Part shown: positions 39,488 through 49,658 of the stretch, piece after piece
How positions within the stretch are numbered: the stretch's first letter is position 1
Layout of the letters: every line of letters starts with the position of its first letter
Source: Crocinitomicaceae bacterium
GTDB taxonomy: Bacteria; Bacteroidota; Bacteroidia; Flavobacteriales_D; Crocinitomicaceae
Assembly (NCBI GenBank): GCA_024643545.1
Contig: JAHEMR010000003.1
Location: 124,001 to 188,000, forward strand
DNA: 64,000 nt
Direction of reading: 5' to 3'
The notes under the pieces: generated by a model
Databases searched by the model: none
The model's input: the letters and a program-made list of their open reading frames with translations, nothing else
Told to the model about the DNA's origin: nothing
Position numbers and translations under genes: made by a program

Positions 39488-42400
39488 ATGAAGTATATTC
39501 TGTTTTCTTTTTTGTTGTTTATTGAATGTGCTCAACTTTTTGCACAGGGAACTACTTGTGTAAACGCAACAAGTGTCAATCCAGGAAATTATACAGCATC
39601 GGCAATTACAGGCTCCGGAGCTTCACAAATTGATGCAAGCGGTGCCAATTGGTACAAATTTATTCCTGCAACAAATGGAAATTTGTCCATAAATTCTTGT
39701 GGAGGTGGATCAGATACGCGCCTATGGATTTGGGCAGGGAGTTGCGGTAATTTAACCCTTATTGGATCAAATGATGATTTTAGTGGTTGCATCTCTTCCG
39801 GCTCGAATTCATTTGCTTCACGCGTGGACAATTTAATCTTGACTGCCGGAAATACGTATTACTTCGAATGGGATAATGCTTGGTCAAGTACTGGTTTTAC
39901 ATGGAATTTCAGTTACTCAGCTTTGCCAAACAACAATGACATTGGCATTATTTACCTTAAAAATAGGTTGACAAAAATTCCTTTAAATCAAGCGAACTAC
40001 GGGATCCCATTTGGCGCAACCATTAAAAACTACAGTGGAAGTACGATAAACAATGTTTCCTTAACAACGGAAATCTACGAATTGCCAAATGTAACTACAC
40101 CCATTCAAGTATTGACAAGTGTCCCGGTGAATGTAGGTGTTGGTACTCAACAGTCAATAAACAGTGGAACTTGGTTCCCGAATTTGTCTGTTTCCAAGAA
40201 CTACCTTATTAAATACATCAAAACACAAACCCAAATCGATGGTGTAACGTCAAATGATATTTCCACTCAAAACCTCAGCGTGGATTTTAATTACTTTGCA
40301 AGGGATAACGATACGTACAGCAGTGCATTTAATTGGTCTTCCAGTTCGGAATATGATCAAGGAGTCATTTACTCTATTACAGGAAATGATGTCGTTAGTG
40401 GGATTCAATTTTATACGCAAAGTGCTTCCACACTACAAGAATATTTCGTTGAAATTTACCCTGTCATCAACAACGTCATTCAAATAAGTCCAATATACAC
40501 GTCTCCAAACAACGTTTCGACTGGAGTTGGGTGGCAAACGCACACCCTATCAAATCCCATGACTTTACCGAGTGGGACATACCTTTTTTCCATCCATAAA
40601 TTAGGGAGCTCACCATATCCCATGGGTTGTGATGCGGCTATTTTTACAAATGGCACAAATTACATTCGCACGAATAGTACAGGAATTTGGAATCCAATTG
40701 AGTCTTACAGCGTGAATTATGCTTTTATGATTCGCCCAAAATTCGGTTCAAATCCCTCAATTGATTTATCCTATGTGAGCCATCAAAATCCTGGAGGTGA
40801 ATTCACAAAAATACATACGCGTCAATCCGTTAATGGAAATAACCTAACATTGAAGGCTTGTGGAAAAAATTCAGGGACAAACAATTTGTACAACGTCACC
40901 ATGACTGTAAACATTAAAAATGTCGCAACAAACGATTTAATTTATTCTGCAACAAGTTTGGGACACAATTTGATTTCAGGTCAAGTGGATACATTCACCG
41001 TTTCAAATTACAACATTCAAACACTTGGTGATTACTCCATTGAATACTTGTTTAATACGGTAAATGACCAAATTCCAACCAATAATTCATACATCACCTA
41101 TTTTTCCAGAACGAAATCAGAATTATCGCGAAATGTCGGCGTTACTAGCACAATCGGGATTGGAAATAATGCCACAAGTGCTTATGACAATGGCGTAATT
41201 GGTCAAACGTTTACATTAGGACAGGCAGATTACTTAGATTCTGTAAAAATTGGTCTAGCCATCGGAACACCTTCGAATCAACCTATCCGTGTAGATATTT
41301 ATGCAACAAATTCCAATGGAATCCCAACTGGGTCTCCAATTGCAACCACAACTACCTATACCAGTTCTATTTCAAATTCCGTTTCTGGTGCAATTATCAC
41401 GCTTCCAATTTCAAGTGGAACAGTTGCATTAAGTCCTGGTACGTATTTTTTCGGAGTCATCGAAAATGCGGCAAACATAAAACTACAAACATCAACGAAT
41501 TACTTCAAGGCTAACCGAGCATTTATGAAGTGGAATCAAAATCCAAATGGAGCCAGCGTTTGGACGCCCATTGAAAACTTCGGATATCAAGTTGCGCTTG
41601 ACATTGATCCCATTTTCAAAACCTGTTTACCAATTCAAGTGAGCTCCAGTATCACGCATGCTAGCTGCGGAATAAATAATGGTTCCATATTACTCTCACC
41701 AACTGGAGGAACAGGGAATTTTAGTTTTACGTGGTCAAATACGGTTAATAACAATGCGCTCAATAACAATATAGGCCCCGGGAATTACACCTATCAACTT
41801 TCTGATGCGAACTTGTGTACGACCTCCCCACAAATGGCTTCCATTGTGATGGCATCATCGGCTGTAATCGCAACTGTTTCATCTGTCAGTCAGCCATCTT
41901 GCAACGGAAGTTCGAACGGATCGATTGGTATTTCTGCTACTGGGGGGAATGGACAATACACTTATTCTTGGAGTCCTTTGCTCGGAAATGCATCGGCATG
42001 GGCAAATTTACCTGCTGGAAGTTACACCTGTCAAGTGACCGATGGGCTAGGTTGTTCATCCACTCAACAAATTGTACTGAATCAACCCACACCAATTTCG
42101 GTCAGTTCAACTTTGACTCCAATCGCTTGTTATGGAGGAAGTAATGGCTCCTTAAGTCTTTCGACAACTGGTGGAAATGCTCCTTACACTTACACTTGGA
42201 CAAATAATCTCGGTACCACAAATTCCCTTTCCATGTTAAGTGCTGGAACATATGCTTGTCAGATAAGTGATGCAAATAATTGTTCGGTCAATCAAACTTT
42301 CCAAATCGCCAATCCACCAGCCATTAGCACTTCAATTTTATCCATTTCTAACGTTGCTTGTTTTGGTAATTCGACTGGGAGTGCAACCGTAATCGCTTCG

Positions 42401-44863
42401 GGAGGAACAGGGAATTTAAGTTATTTATGGAGTCCGAATGGGGCATCAGGATCGTTATTGAGTAATGTCCCTGCAGGAACATACACGTGTACGACGAGCG
42501 ATATAAATGGCTGTCAACAGTCAACAAACGTCACCATTGTTCAACCCAGTACTTTAAGTGCGTCCATCACATCACTGATTCCGGTTTCTTGTTTTGGTGG
42601 AACGAATGGATCAGCACAAGTTACGGGAATTGGCGGTGCTCCCCCGTATTCGTACACTTGGAGTCCCTCAGGTGGAACAAGTAATTTAGCGACGAATCTT
42701 TCAGCTGGAACTTATTCCTGTCAAGTGAAAGATGTGAATGGGTGTATAACGAATCAAGTGGTTCAAATTATTTCTCCGACAGCCATTACCGTTGGGACAT
42801 CTTCGATCATACCGGCTACTTGTGGTTCAAATAATGGCGCTTTGTCTTTGGTGGCAAGTGGTGGAACAGGTAATTATACCTATAGTTGGTCTCCATCCAT
42901 TGGGAGTACTGCAACATTAAGTAATTTATTTGCAGGTACTTATCAAGTGATGGTAGTTGATCAGAACAACTGCATCGGCACGTTAAGTGTTGGGATCAGT
43001 AACAGTTCAGGACCAAGTGTCTCGATTGTGAATCAAACTCCCGTATCCTGTTTCAACGGTTCAAATGGTTCTGCTCAGATTTCGGCTACCGGAGGATTTG
43101 GAACATTGACATACAGTTGGACCCCTGGGAACACGATGGGAAATGGAACAAATACAATTCAAAATTTATCCGCAGGTCAATACGCCTGTCAAGTGGTTGA
43201 CGCAAATGGCTGTATAGGTACTGTGGTCGTTCCCATTTCTCAACCATCGGCTGTACATGGGAACATTTTATCCAACACGCCTGTCAATTGTCACGGCACA
43301 TCCACCGGACAATTAAGCATACTTGCAACGGGTGGTACTCCCGGATATGTTTATTCATGGTCTCCTGTTTTTGGAAATACAAATCAATTAGTAAATGTTC
43401 CAGCTGGAAATTACACCTGTCAAATCACCGATCAAAATGGGTGTCAAGGAAATGTTTATGCCACAATAACTCAGCCTAATCCTTTGCAAATCGTTCTAGA
43501 CACAATCATTTCACCAAGTTGTCATGACGCTTCCAACGGTTCTATTTCCATACATGCACAAGGCGGCAACGGTAATTATGCGTACACTTGGACTCCATCT
43601 ATCGGTAATTCAGGTACCATCCTTAATTTGATGCCGGGTATATTTCAAGTAACTACCATCGACCTACTGGGATGTTCGAGCATTCAAACATTTACGGTAC
43701 AAAGTCAATCGAACATTCAATCAAACTTCCTGACTACACAAAATGACTGTTCAGGAAATACGAACGGTGAAATAACGCTAAATCCTTCAAATGGACTTCC
43801 TCCCTACCAATTCAATTGGATGAATTCCTCAACAACAAATGCACTTTCCAATCTGGGTAACGGAATTTATACTTGCACCATTACGGATGCGTTGGGTTGT
43901 CACAAATCATTTTCAGATACGGTTTTTACGCTTTCAAATTTGACTGCGCAAATGAACGGAACGGCTACTATTTGTGACTCAGCTGCAGCTGGATATGCAC
44001 AGATTTCAGTCGCAAATGGTGTCTTACCATATAACTATACTTGGATGAATTCCACCGAAACGACGAATACACTTCAAACAATTGGTCCTGGTTTCGTTGA
44101 ATGCATTGTTAGCGATGGACTTAATTGTCAAGATACGGTTGGTTTCCAAATAAACCTTACTGATTTCAGTGTTAGCAGTCAGATTAGCGCAGTAACTTGT
44201 CCTGGTGCTACAACAGGTGGCATTAATTTGATTGCGCAAGGTGGACAAGCGCCGTATACCTATAATTGGGTTGACTTCACTGTCAATGATCCCAACATTA
44301 CGGGCATTGGTGCAGGAAATTATATTTGTTCTGTACAAGATCAATCAGGCTGTATTTATTCGATTCAAAACGTGGTTTACGAACCTTTTTCATGGAGTAT
44401 AAATGCCGCTATTTCTCCCGAAATTTTCGGAATGGATGGTGGAATTAATTTGGGAGTATCGGGAGCAACATCACCCTATACGTATAGTTGGAATTCAGGA
44501 CAAAGCACGAATGATCTCACTCAAATTTCAGGTGGACAATATTACGTAACAATAACGGATGCAGTAGGTTGTATGGCAATCGATACCTTTCAAGTTGATT
44601 CACAGGTGTCAATAGTGACGCTGGCCGACGGAGAAAAAAACCTGTATCCAAATCCAAATAATGGCCATTTCAAACTCTCGATGGAACATGGAACAGTTGG
44701 GGACATTTTCGACACCTATGGACGAAGCATTTCATTTGAAGTACTAGAGATAGGTTCAGCTACGTACGAAGTTCACTTAAATCGAGTTTTTCCAGGTGTC
44801 TATTATCTACGGATTATACATGACAAGGAACAAACAAAAACTATTCGATTCGAAGTTTTTTAA
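39488..44863 (+). CDS. Giant SprB-like repeat surface protein, T9SS type A
   Basis: Signal peptide MKYILFSFLLFIECAQLFAQ; about 13 repeats of C.G..NGS....GG..PYTYSWSP...L.AGTYTC.V.D..GC; C-term NLYPNPNNGHFKLS...FPGVYYLRI. Confidence 0.9.
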   Translation: MKYILFSFLLFIECAQLFAQGTTCVNATSVNPGNYTASAITGSGASQIDASGANWYKFIPATNGNLSINSCGGGSDTRLWIWAGSCGNLTLIGSNDDFSGCISSGSNSFASRVDNLILTAGNTYYFEWDNAWSSTGFTWNFSYSALPNNNDIGIIYLKNRLTKIPLNQANYGIPFGATIKNYSGSTINNVSLTTEIYELPNVTTPIQVLTSVPVNVGVGTQQSINSGTWFPNLSVSKNYLIKYIKTQTQIDGVTSNDISTQNLSVDFNYFARDNDTYSSAFNWSSSSEYDQGVIYSITGNDVVSGIQFYTQSASTLQEYFVEIYPVINNVIQISPIYTSPNNVSTGVGWQTHTLSNPMTLPSGTYLFSIHKLGSSPYPMGCDAAIFTNGTNYIRTNSTGIWNPIESYSVNYAFMIRPKFGSNPSIDLSYVSHQNPGGEFTKIHTRQSVNGNNLTLKACGKNSGTNNLYNVTMTVNIKNVATNDLIYSATSLGHNLISGQVDTFTVSNYNIQTLGDYSIEYLFNTVNDQIPTNNSYITYFSRTKSELSRNVGVTSTIGIGNNATSAYDNGVIGQTFTLGQADYLDSVKIGLAIGTPSNQPIRVDIYATNSNGIPTGSPIATTTTYTSSISNSVSGAIITLPISSGTVALSPGTYFFGVIENAANIKLQTSTNYFKANRAFMKWNQNPNGASVWTPIENFGYQVALDIDPIFKTCLPIQVSSSITHASCGINNGSILLSPTGGTGNFSFTWSNTVNNNALNNNIGPGNYTYQLSDANLCTTSPQMASIVMASSAVIATVSSVSQPSCNGSSNGSIGISATGGNGQYTYSWSPLLGNASAWANLPAGSYTCQVTDGLGCSSTQQIVLNQPTPISVSSTLTPIACYGGSNGSLSLSTTGGNAPYTYTWTNNLGTTNSLSMLSAGTYACQISDANNCSVNQTFQIANPPAISTSILSISNVACFGNSTGSATVIASGGTGNLSYLWSPNGASGSLLSNVPAGTYTCTTSDINGCQQSTNVTIVQPSTLSASITSLIPVSCFGGTNGSAQVTGIGGAPPYSYTWSPSGGTSNLATNLSAGTYSCQVKDVNGCITNQVVQIISPTAITVGTSSIIPATCGSNNGALSLVASGGTGNYTYSWSPSIGSTATLSNLFAGTYQVMVVDQNNCIGTLSVGISNSSGPSVSIVNQTPVSCFNGSNGSAQISATGGFGTLTYSWTPGNTMGNGTNTIQNLSAGQYACQVVDANGCIGTVVVPISQPSAVHGNILSNTPVNCHGTSTGQLSILATGGTPGYVYSWSPVFGNTNQLVNVPAGNYTCQITDQNGCQGNVYATITQPNPLQIVLDTIISPSCHDASNGSISIHAQGGNGNYAYTWTPSIGNSGTILNLMPGIFQVTTIDLLGCSSIQTFTVQSQSNIQSNFLTTQNDCSGNTNGEITLNPSNGLPPYQFNWMNSSTTNALSNLGNGIYTCTITDALGCHKSFSDTVFTLSNLTAQMNGTATICDSAAAGYAQISVANGVLPYNYTWMNSTETTNTLQTIGPGFVECIVSDGLNCQDTVGFQINLTDFSVSSQISAVTCPGATTGGINLIAQGGQAPYTYNWVDFTVNDPNITGIGAGNYICSVQDQSGCIYSIQNVVYEPFSWSINAAISPEIFGMDGGINLGVSGATSPYTYSWNSGQSTNDLTQISGGQYYVTITDAVGCMAIDTFQVDSQVSIVTLADGEKNLYPNPNNGHFKLSMEHGTVGDIFDTYGRSISFEVLEIGSATYEVHLNRVFPGVYYLRIIHDKEQTKTIRFEVF
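41638..44615 (+). repeat. Array of ~13 SprB-like repeats (~75-80 aa, ~225-240 bp each)
   Basis: Repeats align by eye on paired Cys, GG..P/NYTY.W, and AG.Y.C.V.D..GC. Confidence 0.85.
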
Positions 44864-44938
44864 TTGTCACTTACGTTGATTTAAATTAAGGACTTATTTA
44901 ATTTCACTATCTTCGGTTCTTCTATAAAGATTGTTGAC

Positions 44939-47938
44939 ATGAAACATCTCCTTGTTTGTTTTTTACTACTTCATCACATTGGCTTTTCACAAGTTTTCAT
45001 TAACGAAGGATGTAACAAAAATTACCTTTCCTCAAGTGATGAAAACGGAGATGCAAGCGACTGGATTGAATTGTACAATGCAGGAACCGCTCCGATTAAT
45101 TTAAACGGATATGCCTTATCCGACAAATTAACAGAACCAACGATGTGGGTCTTGCCAAACTTGATTATTCCAGCTGGTGGTTACCAACAAATATTTTGCA
45201 GTCAGAAAAATCGTTTTGGATCAACTCCTTTTCAATTTGGTGTTTCAGAACAAAACTTCACACCTCAGTCCGGTTGGAGCCAACACCAACTTGTCACACC
45301 CTTTTATTGGGACGGTGTTTCAAATGTAGTGATCAACGTATGTTCCTATAACAATGCACAATACACAGAGAATTCAATTTTTAAGCAAACTGCAACCCCT
45401 TACATTTCAACTATTGGAAGTTTTATGGATGGAAGTCCTGCAGCATGTTCTGCCAATATTGCTTCAACGTATTACCAACGTCCAAACATCAAATTGAACA
45501 ATACCATCATCGGAACAGGAACAATTCAAAACGGAAATACCGATTACCCAGCCCCGTTTGGGAATTGGTATTGGGGTGCTCGACATCAAATGTTGATTAG
45601 AGCAAGTGAGTTAAGTGCTTCAGGATTAACAGCCGGAATGATCAATTCTATCGGATTTGAGGTTGCAGCAACGAATGGAGAAAATTACACCTATGTTGAT
45701 TTTCATTTGAATACGACGCAAATGAATGAACTCACAGCTGAATTTATACCACTTCAAGGGAATTTATACCATACCAATTTCAAATTAGGAGGCGGTGGAG
45801 AAACCGTTTATTTGTTTGATGCCTCACAACAATTGGTTTCGAGCCTACGCGTCGAATCTCCAACTACAGATATTTCCGTTGGATTAAGTCCAGATGCATC
45901 AGCAACTGTCAAGTGGCTCGTGCCTTCACCAGCAGCATCAAACAATGCTTCCGTTATTTACTCCGATAGTTTGTCGCGACCTATTCTTTCCAAAATAACT
46001 GGAATAAACAATAATGCCTTCTACTTAAAATTGACACACACGAATCTGATACCATCGAAATTAGTGTACACAACAGACGGTTCAGAGCCTACTTTTAGTT
46101 CCCAAAGCTACACGGATTCTATTTTTGTGTATCAAAAAACCGTCATTCGTGCAAAGGTATTTCCACTGGATCCTAATAGTGGATATTTGCCAAGCCAGCA
46201 AACAATTGGCACCTATATTTTTAACATCAGTCATGGCACGCCGATTTTATTAGTGACCACCGACCAGAGCAATTTATATGGTTCAACTGGAATATTTGAT
46301 AATTGGTCAACGGATTGGGTAAAACCAGCACATGCGGTTTATTTGAACGAAGGCGTGGGACACCCACTTGTTTTCGAGCGCTTTACTTCGATCCGCATGG
46401 ACGGAGGAGCAGGAGGAAGTCGTTCACAACCGCAGCATTCTTTTAGATTGTCGTTTGATCATGGAAGTCTGGGTCAAGCACCTGTTCATTACCCACTAAT
46501 TCCGGATCGTCCGGACCGGACAAAATACAGTGAAATTTACCTGCGAAATGGCAGTAACCAATACTTGAATTTGCCTTACAAAGATGCAAGTCAAGTGCGC
46601 ATGATGAGTGAGGGGACGAAGAATTATTATTCTGCATATCGTCCAGTAAGTGTTTATATCAATGGTTCCTATTTTGGACTTTATGAACTTCGCGAGAAAT
46701 TTAATTCAGAATATTTTGAAATTCACGATGGTGCGAATAAAGATTCTTTAGAATTACTATCCCTAAGTTATTGGTATAATTTAGTTTTACGAAGCGTGGA
46801 AGGCGATGTCGCACATTTCTGGGATACATACGCTGATTTTCAAGCCTTGAATCCACTTGCGCCAAGTTACATGAGTGATGCCGATCAACTATTCGATTTA
46901 AAACACTACACCGATTACATTATTGCGGAGTCATGGATGGGGAATGTCGATTGGCCCGGAAACAACATTAAAATATATCGATCAGATAAAACCAATTGGC
47001 GCTGGCGCTTTGGCTTAATTGATTTGGAATTGTCAATGCAACCAAATGGATGGACAAGCTGCACCGATAATCACATCAATTACATGCTTGGGCAAAGTAC
47101 CGGGAATCCATATATAAACATTTGGCTGCAAAGCATTCAAAATACGGATTTCAAAAATTACTTTATCAATCGATTCGCTGATTTGATGAACACCAGTTAT
47201 CAAACGGAGGTGTTGTTGGCCCGTGAGCAAACTTTTTTCGAATCCATGGTGACTGAAATGCCCAACGAATATGCGCGATGGGGAGATCCAAATAACATTG
47301 CCGGACAAATGCAAACGTTTGTGAATAACCACGCTGTTTTTCAAGATCAATTGGCATGTCGAAATGAGGTGGTTTTTGACAACCTCAAAACAGGCTTTAA
47401 CCTAGCAAAAACAATCGAAGTCAACCTAGACGTATATCCAGAAAATGGTGGGGAAATTGCATTAAACAGTATTCAACCCTTTACTTACCCTTGGAATGGA
47501 ACCTATTTCGATGGCGTTCCCGTGAACATGACGGCAATCCCAAAACCGGGATACTCGTTCTCTCATTGGCTTCCTACTGCATTTGTGAACGACACTTTAC
47601 AAGATTCATTGACGACAAACATCACTGCCGCAAGTGGCTTTTTCACCGCGATTTTTAAATTAATTCCACCTCCACCAGATGGACCAGATATTCACTTCAC
47701 GGTAGCACCGAATCCATCGAATGGAACGTTTGTTTTGAGTCACGACAACAAAACGCAAGCGACAGGTTGTACCTACGAAATCTATGATTTGAGCGGACGA
47801 ATAATCACGCGTGGAACAATCAACAATACCGCATTAGAAACACCGGTATCGATTCCCGAAATGCGCTCAGCGATGTATATCCTGCGAGTTCAAAGGAACG
47901 AAGAAGTATTGTCGACGTTTAAAGTGTTGAAGTACTAG
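44939..47938 (+). CDS. Lamin-tail / chitobiase-C-like / CotH kinase domain protein with T9SS type A sorting domain
   Basis: LTD VFINEGCNKNYLSSSDENGDASDWIELYNAGTAPINLNGYALSD; CotH-like YRPVSVYINGSYFGLYELREKFNSEYFE...WRWRFGLIDLE; C-term VAPNPSNGTFVLS...MYILRVQRN. Confidence 0.87.
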   Translation: MKHLLVCFLLLHHIGFSQVFINEGCNKNYLSSSDENGDASDWIELYNAGTAPINLNGYALSDKLTEPTMWVLPNLIIPAGGYQQIFCSQKNRFGSTPFQFGVSEQNFTPQSGWSQHQLVTPFYWDGVSNVVINVCSYNNAQYTENSIFKQTATPYISTIGSFMDGSPAACSANIASTYYQRPNIKLNNTIIGTGTIQNGNTDYPAPFGNWYWGARHQMLIRASELSASGLTAGMINSIGFEVAATNGENYTYVDFHLNTTQMNELTAEFIPLQGNLYHTNFKLGGGGETVYLFDASQQLVSSLRVESPTTDISVGLSPDASATVKWLVPSPAASNNASVIYSDSLSRPILSKITGINNNAFYLKLTHTNLIPSKLVYTTDGSEPTFSSQSYTDSIFVYQKTVIRAKVFPLDPNSGYLPSQQTIGTYIFNISHGTPILLVTTDQSNLYGSTGIFDNWSTDWVKPAHAVYLNEGVGHPLVFERFTSIRMDGGAGGSRSQPQHSFRLSFDHGSLGQAPVHYPLIPDRPDRTKYSEIYLRNGSNQYLNLPYKDASQVRMMSEGTKNYYSAYRPVSVYINGSYFGLYELREKFNSEYFEIHDGANKDSLELLSLSYWYNLVLRSVEGDVAHFWDTYADFQALNPLAPSYMSDADQLFDLKHYTDYIIAESWMGNVDWPGNNIKIYRSDKTNWRWRFGLIDLELSMQPNGWTSCTDNHINYMLGQSTGNPYINIWLQSIQNTDFKNYFINRFADLMNTSYQTEVLLAREQTFFESMVTEMPNEYARWGDPNNIAGQMQTFVNNHAVFQDQLACRNEVVFDNLKTGFNLAKTIEVNLDVYPENGGEIALNSIQPFTYPWNGTYFDGVPVNMTAIPKPGYSFSHWLPTAFVNDTLQDSLTTNITAASGFFTAIFKLIPPPPDGPDIHFTVAPNPSNGTFVLSHDNKTQATGCTYEIYDLSGRIITRGTINNTALETPVSIPEMRSAMYILRVQRNEEVLSTFKVLKY

Positions 47939-48965
47939 ACCTGAAATCCTGAAACAATTCCTCCGCAGCTTGGTAAGCCAACATTTCGCCGGATTTTACT
48001 TTGGATTCCATTTCATGGTATTTCGCTAACCAATGCTCATTTGAGAAAAAGTCGCTTTGAAGCAGTGAACGCATCATTTCTTCTAACACTTCGACTTCTT
48101 GTCGTTTTCGATTTTCCGTGAGCCATCCGCTGTGATTCATTTTAATGAAAAAGGATTCGATGTTTTTCCAAATGTCTTCGAAACCTTCTTTCGTCATGCT
48201 ACTCGATGTATGAACTTGCGTGATCCAATCGTTTTCCTTTGCGGGAAATAAATGCAAGGCATTCGCGTATTCCCTTCTTGCCCATTGAGACTTTTGAATG
48301 TTCTCGCCATCCGACTTGGTGATGATCATTCCATCGGCCATTTCCATGATACCGCGTTTCATCCCCTGCAACTCGTCACCTGCTCCTGCAAGCATGAGTA
48401 ACAAGAAGAAGTCGACCATGGAGTGAACAATTGTTTCTGATTGTCCGACCCCTACTGTTTCGATGAAAATGACTTCAAATCCGGCAGCTTCACACAGAAT
48501 GATCGCTTCGCGCGTATGTCGCGCTACTCCACCTAAGGTTGTCCCAGCAGCTGTTGGACGAATAAACACACGCTCATTCGTAGACAATGTTTCCATGCGC
48601 GTTTTGTCCCCAAGAATACTTCCACCCGTAACATTGGAGGAAGGATCAATGGCAAGAACAGCTAAATTTGCTTTGTGCTGTAAAACAAAATTTCCAAAGG
48701 ATTCAATGAGTGTGCTCTTCCCTACTCCGGGAACACCGGTGATTCCGATGCGCCAAGCTTGCTTCTTTCGGGAAAGGCAAAGTTGTAAGAGTTTATTTGC
48801 TTCGATGCGGTCCGCTGGACGACTACTTTCAATCAAGGTGATTCCAGCACTCAATGCGCCACGGTCCTGCTGACAGATCCGTTGAAATAAATCATCTGCA
48901 CGACGTTCATTGAAACGGGCTTTCCGTTCCTTGAACCAATCGTTCAGACGTTCTTCATTCGGCAT
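47919..48965 (-). CDS. meaB: Methylmalonyl-CoA mutase-associated GTPase MeaB (ArgK family)
   Basis: WRIGITGVPGVGKSTLIESFG, AIDPSSNVTGGSILGDKTRM, VIFIETVGVGQSE, GDELQGMKRGIMEMAD. Confidence 0.95.
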   Translation of the reverse strand: MPNEERLNDWFKERKARFNERRADDLFQRICQQDRGALSAGITLIESSRPADRIEANKLLQLCLSRKKQAWRIGITGVPGVGKSTLIESFGNFVLQHKANLAVLAIDPSSNVTGGSILGDKTRMETLSTNERVFIRPTAAGTTLGGVARHTREAIILCEAAGFEVIFIETVGVGQSETIVHSMVDFFLLLMLAGAGDELQGMKRGIMEMADGMIITKSDGENIQKSQWARREYANALHLFPAKENDWITQVHTSSSMTKEGFEDIWKNIESFFIKMNHSGWLTENRKRQEVEVLEEMMRSLLQSDFFSNEHWLAKYHEMESKVKSGEMLAYQAAEELFQDFRSSTSTL

Positions 48966-49647
48966 TTAACAGCTTATTTAAAGCGGTGAAAGCAGCTTGA
49001 ATGTTCGCATGAATTTCGGAAATTCGTGCATCCATCATGTAACATGGCGCTGTAATGATTTTATTTTCCTCGTCCACATGAACAGCTCCTAGTGCGCAAT
49101 CTGTTGTTTGTACTCCCGTTTGTTGAAGTCCAGATTCAAAGTCCGAGATTTCATAGGGAGAAGCTGCATGTTTTGAACCAATGGTCATGGAAGCTTGAAT
49201 GGATGATCCTTCAAAAGCTTTCGCCAAGACAATCGGACTCACGCACAAAGCAACAATTGGTTTCCCAATGTTGACAAGGTTTACAAGTAATAATTTGACA
49301 TCCGCACGGATGCTTCCATTTGGTCCATCAAAGGCCCAAGTTGTGAAATTTTTCGCGCTCCCGAATCCACCAGGAATTACCAATGCATCGATGTCCGCTG
49401 GAACAATTTCTGATATCGTTTTAATGTTTCCTCTAGCGATTCGTGCCGCTTCGATTAACATGTTTCTTGACTCTGGCATTTCTTCACCGTTCAAGTGATT
49501 TACCACGTGGTGTTGCGCTGCATCAATCCCAATGCAAACGGCCTCTGCACCCATTTGATCAATGGCCAATAAACTCAAAACTGCTTCTTGGATTTCAGCA
49601 CCATCATACACACCACATCCAGATAATAAAACGCCTATTTTCAACAT
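48955..49647 (-). CDS. elbB: Isoprenoid biosynthesis glyoxalase ElbB (DJ-1/PfpI superfamily)
   Basis: IGVLLSGCGVYDGAEIQEAVLSLLAID, DALVIPGGFGSAKNFTTWAFDG, KPIVALCVSPIVLA. Confidence 0.94.
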   Translation of the reverse strand: MLKIGVLLSGCGVYDGAEIQEAVLSLLAIDQMGAEAVCIGIDAAQHHVVNHLNGEEMPESRNMLIEAARIARGNIKTISEIVPADIDALVIPGGFGSAKNFTTWAFDGPNGSIRADVKLLLVNLVNIGKPIVALCVSPIVLAKAFEGSSIQASMTIGSKHAASPYEISDFESGLQQTGVQTTDCALGAVHVDEENKIITAPCYMMDARISEIHANIQAAFTALNKLLNAE

Positions 49648-49658
49648 ATTAGCAAGTA

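Noticed and set aside
41638-44615. CRISPR-like or minisatellite array
   Set aside because: The ~230-bp repeats are diverged protein-coding modules in one open frame, not near-identical short repeats with unique spacers.
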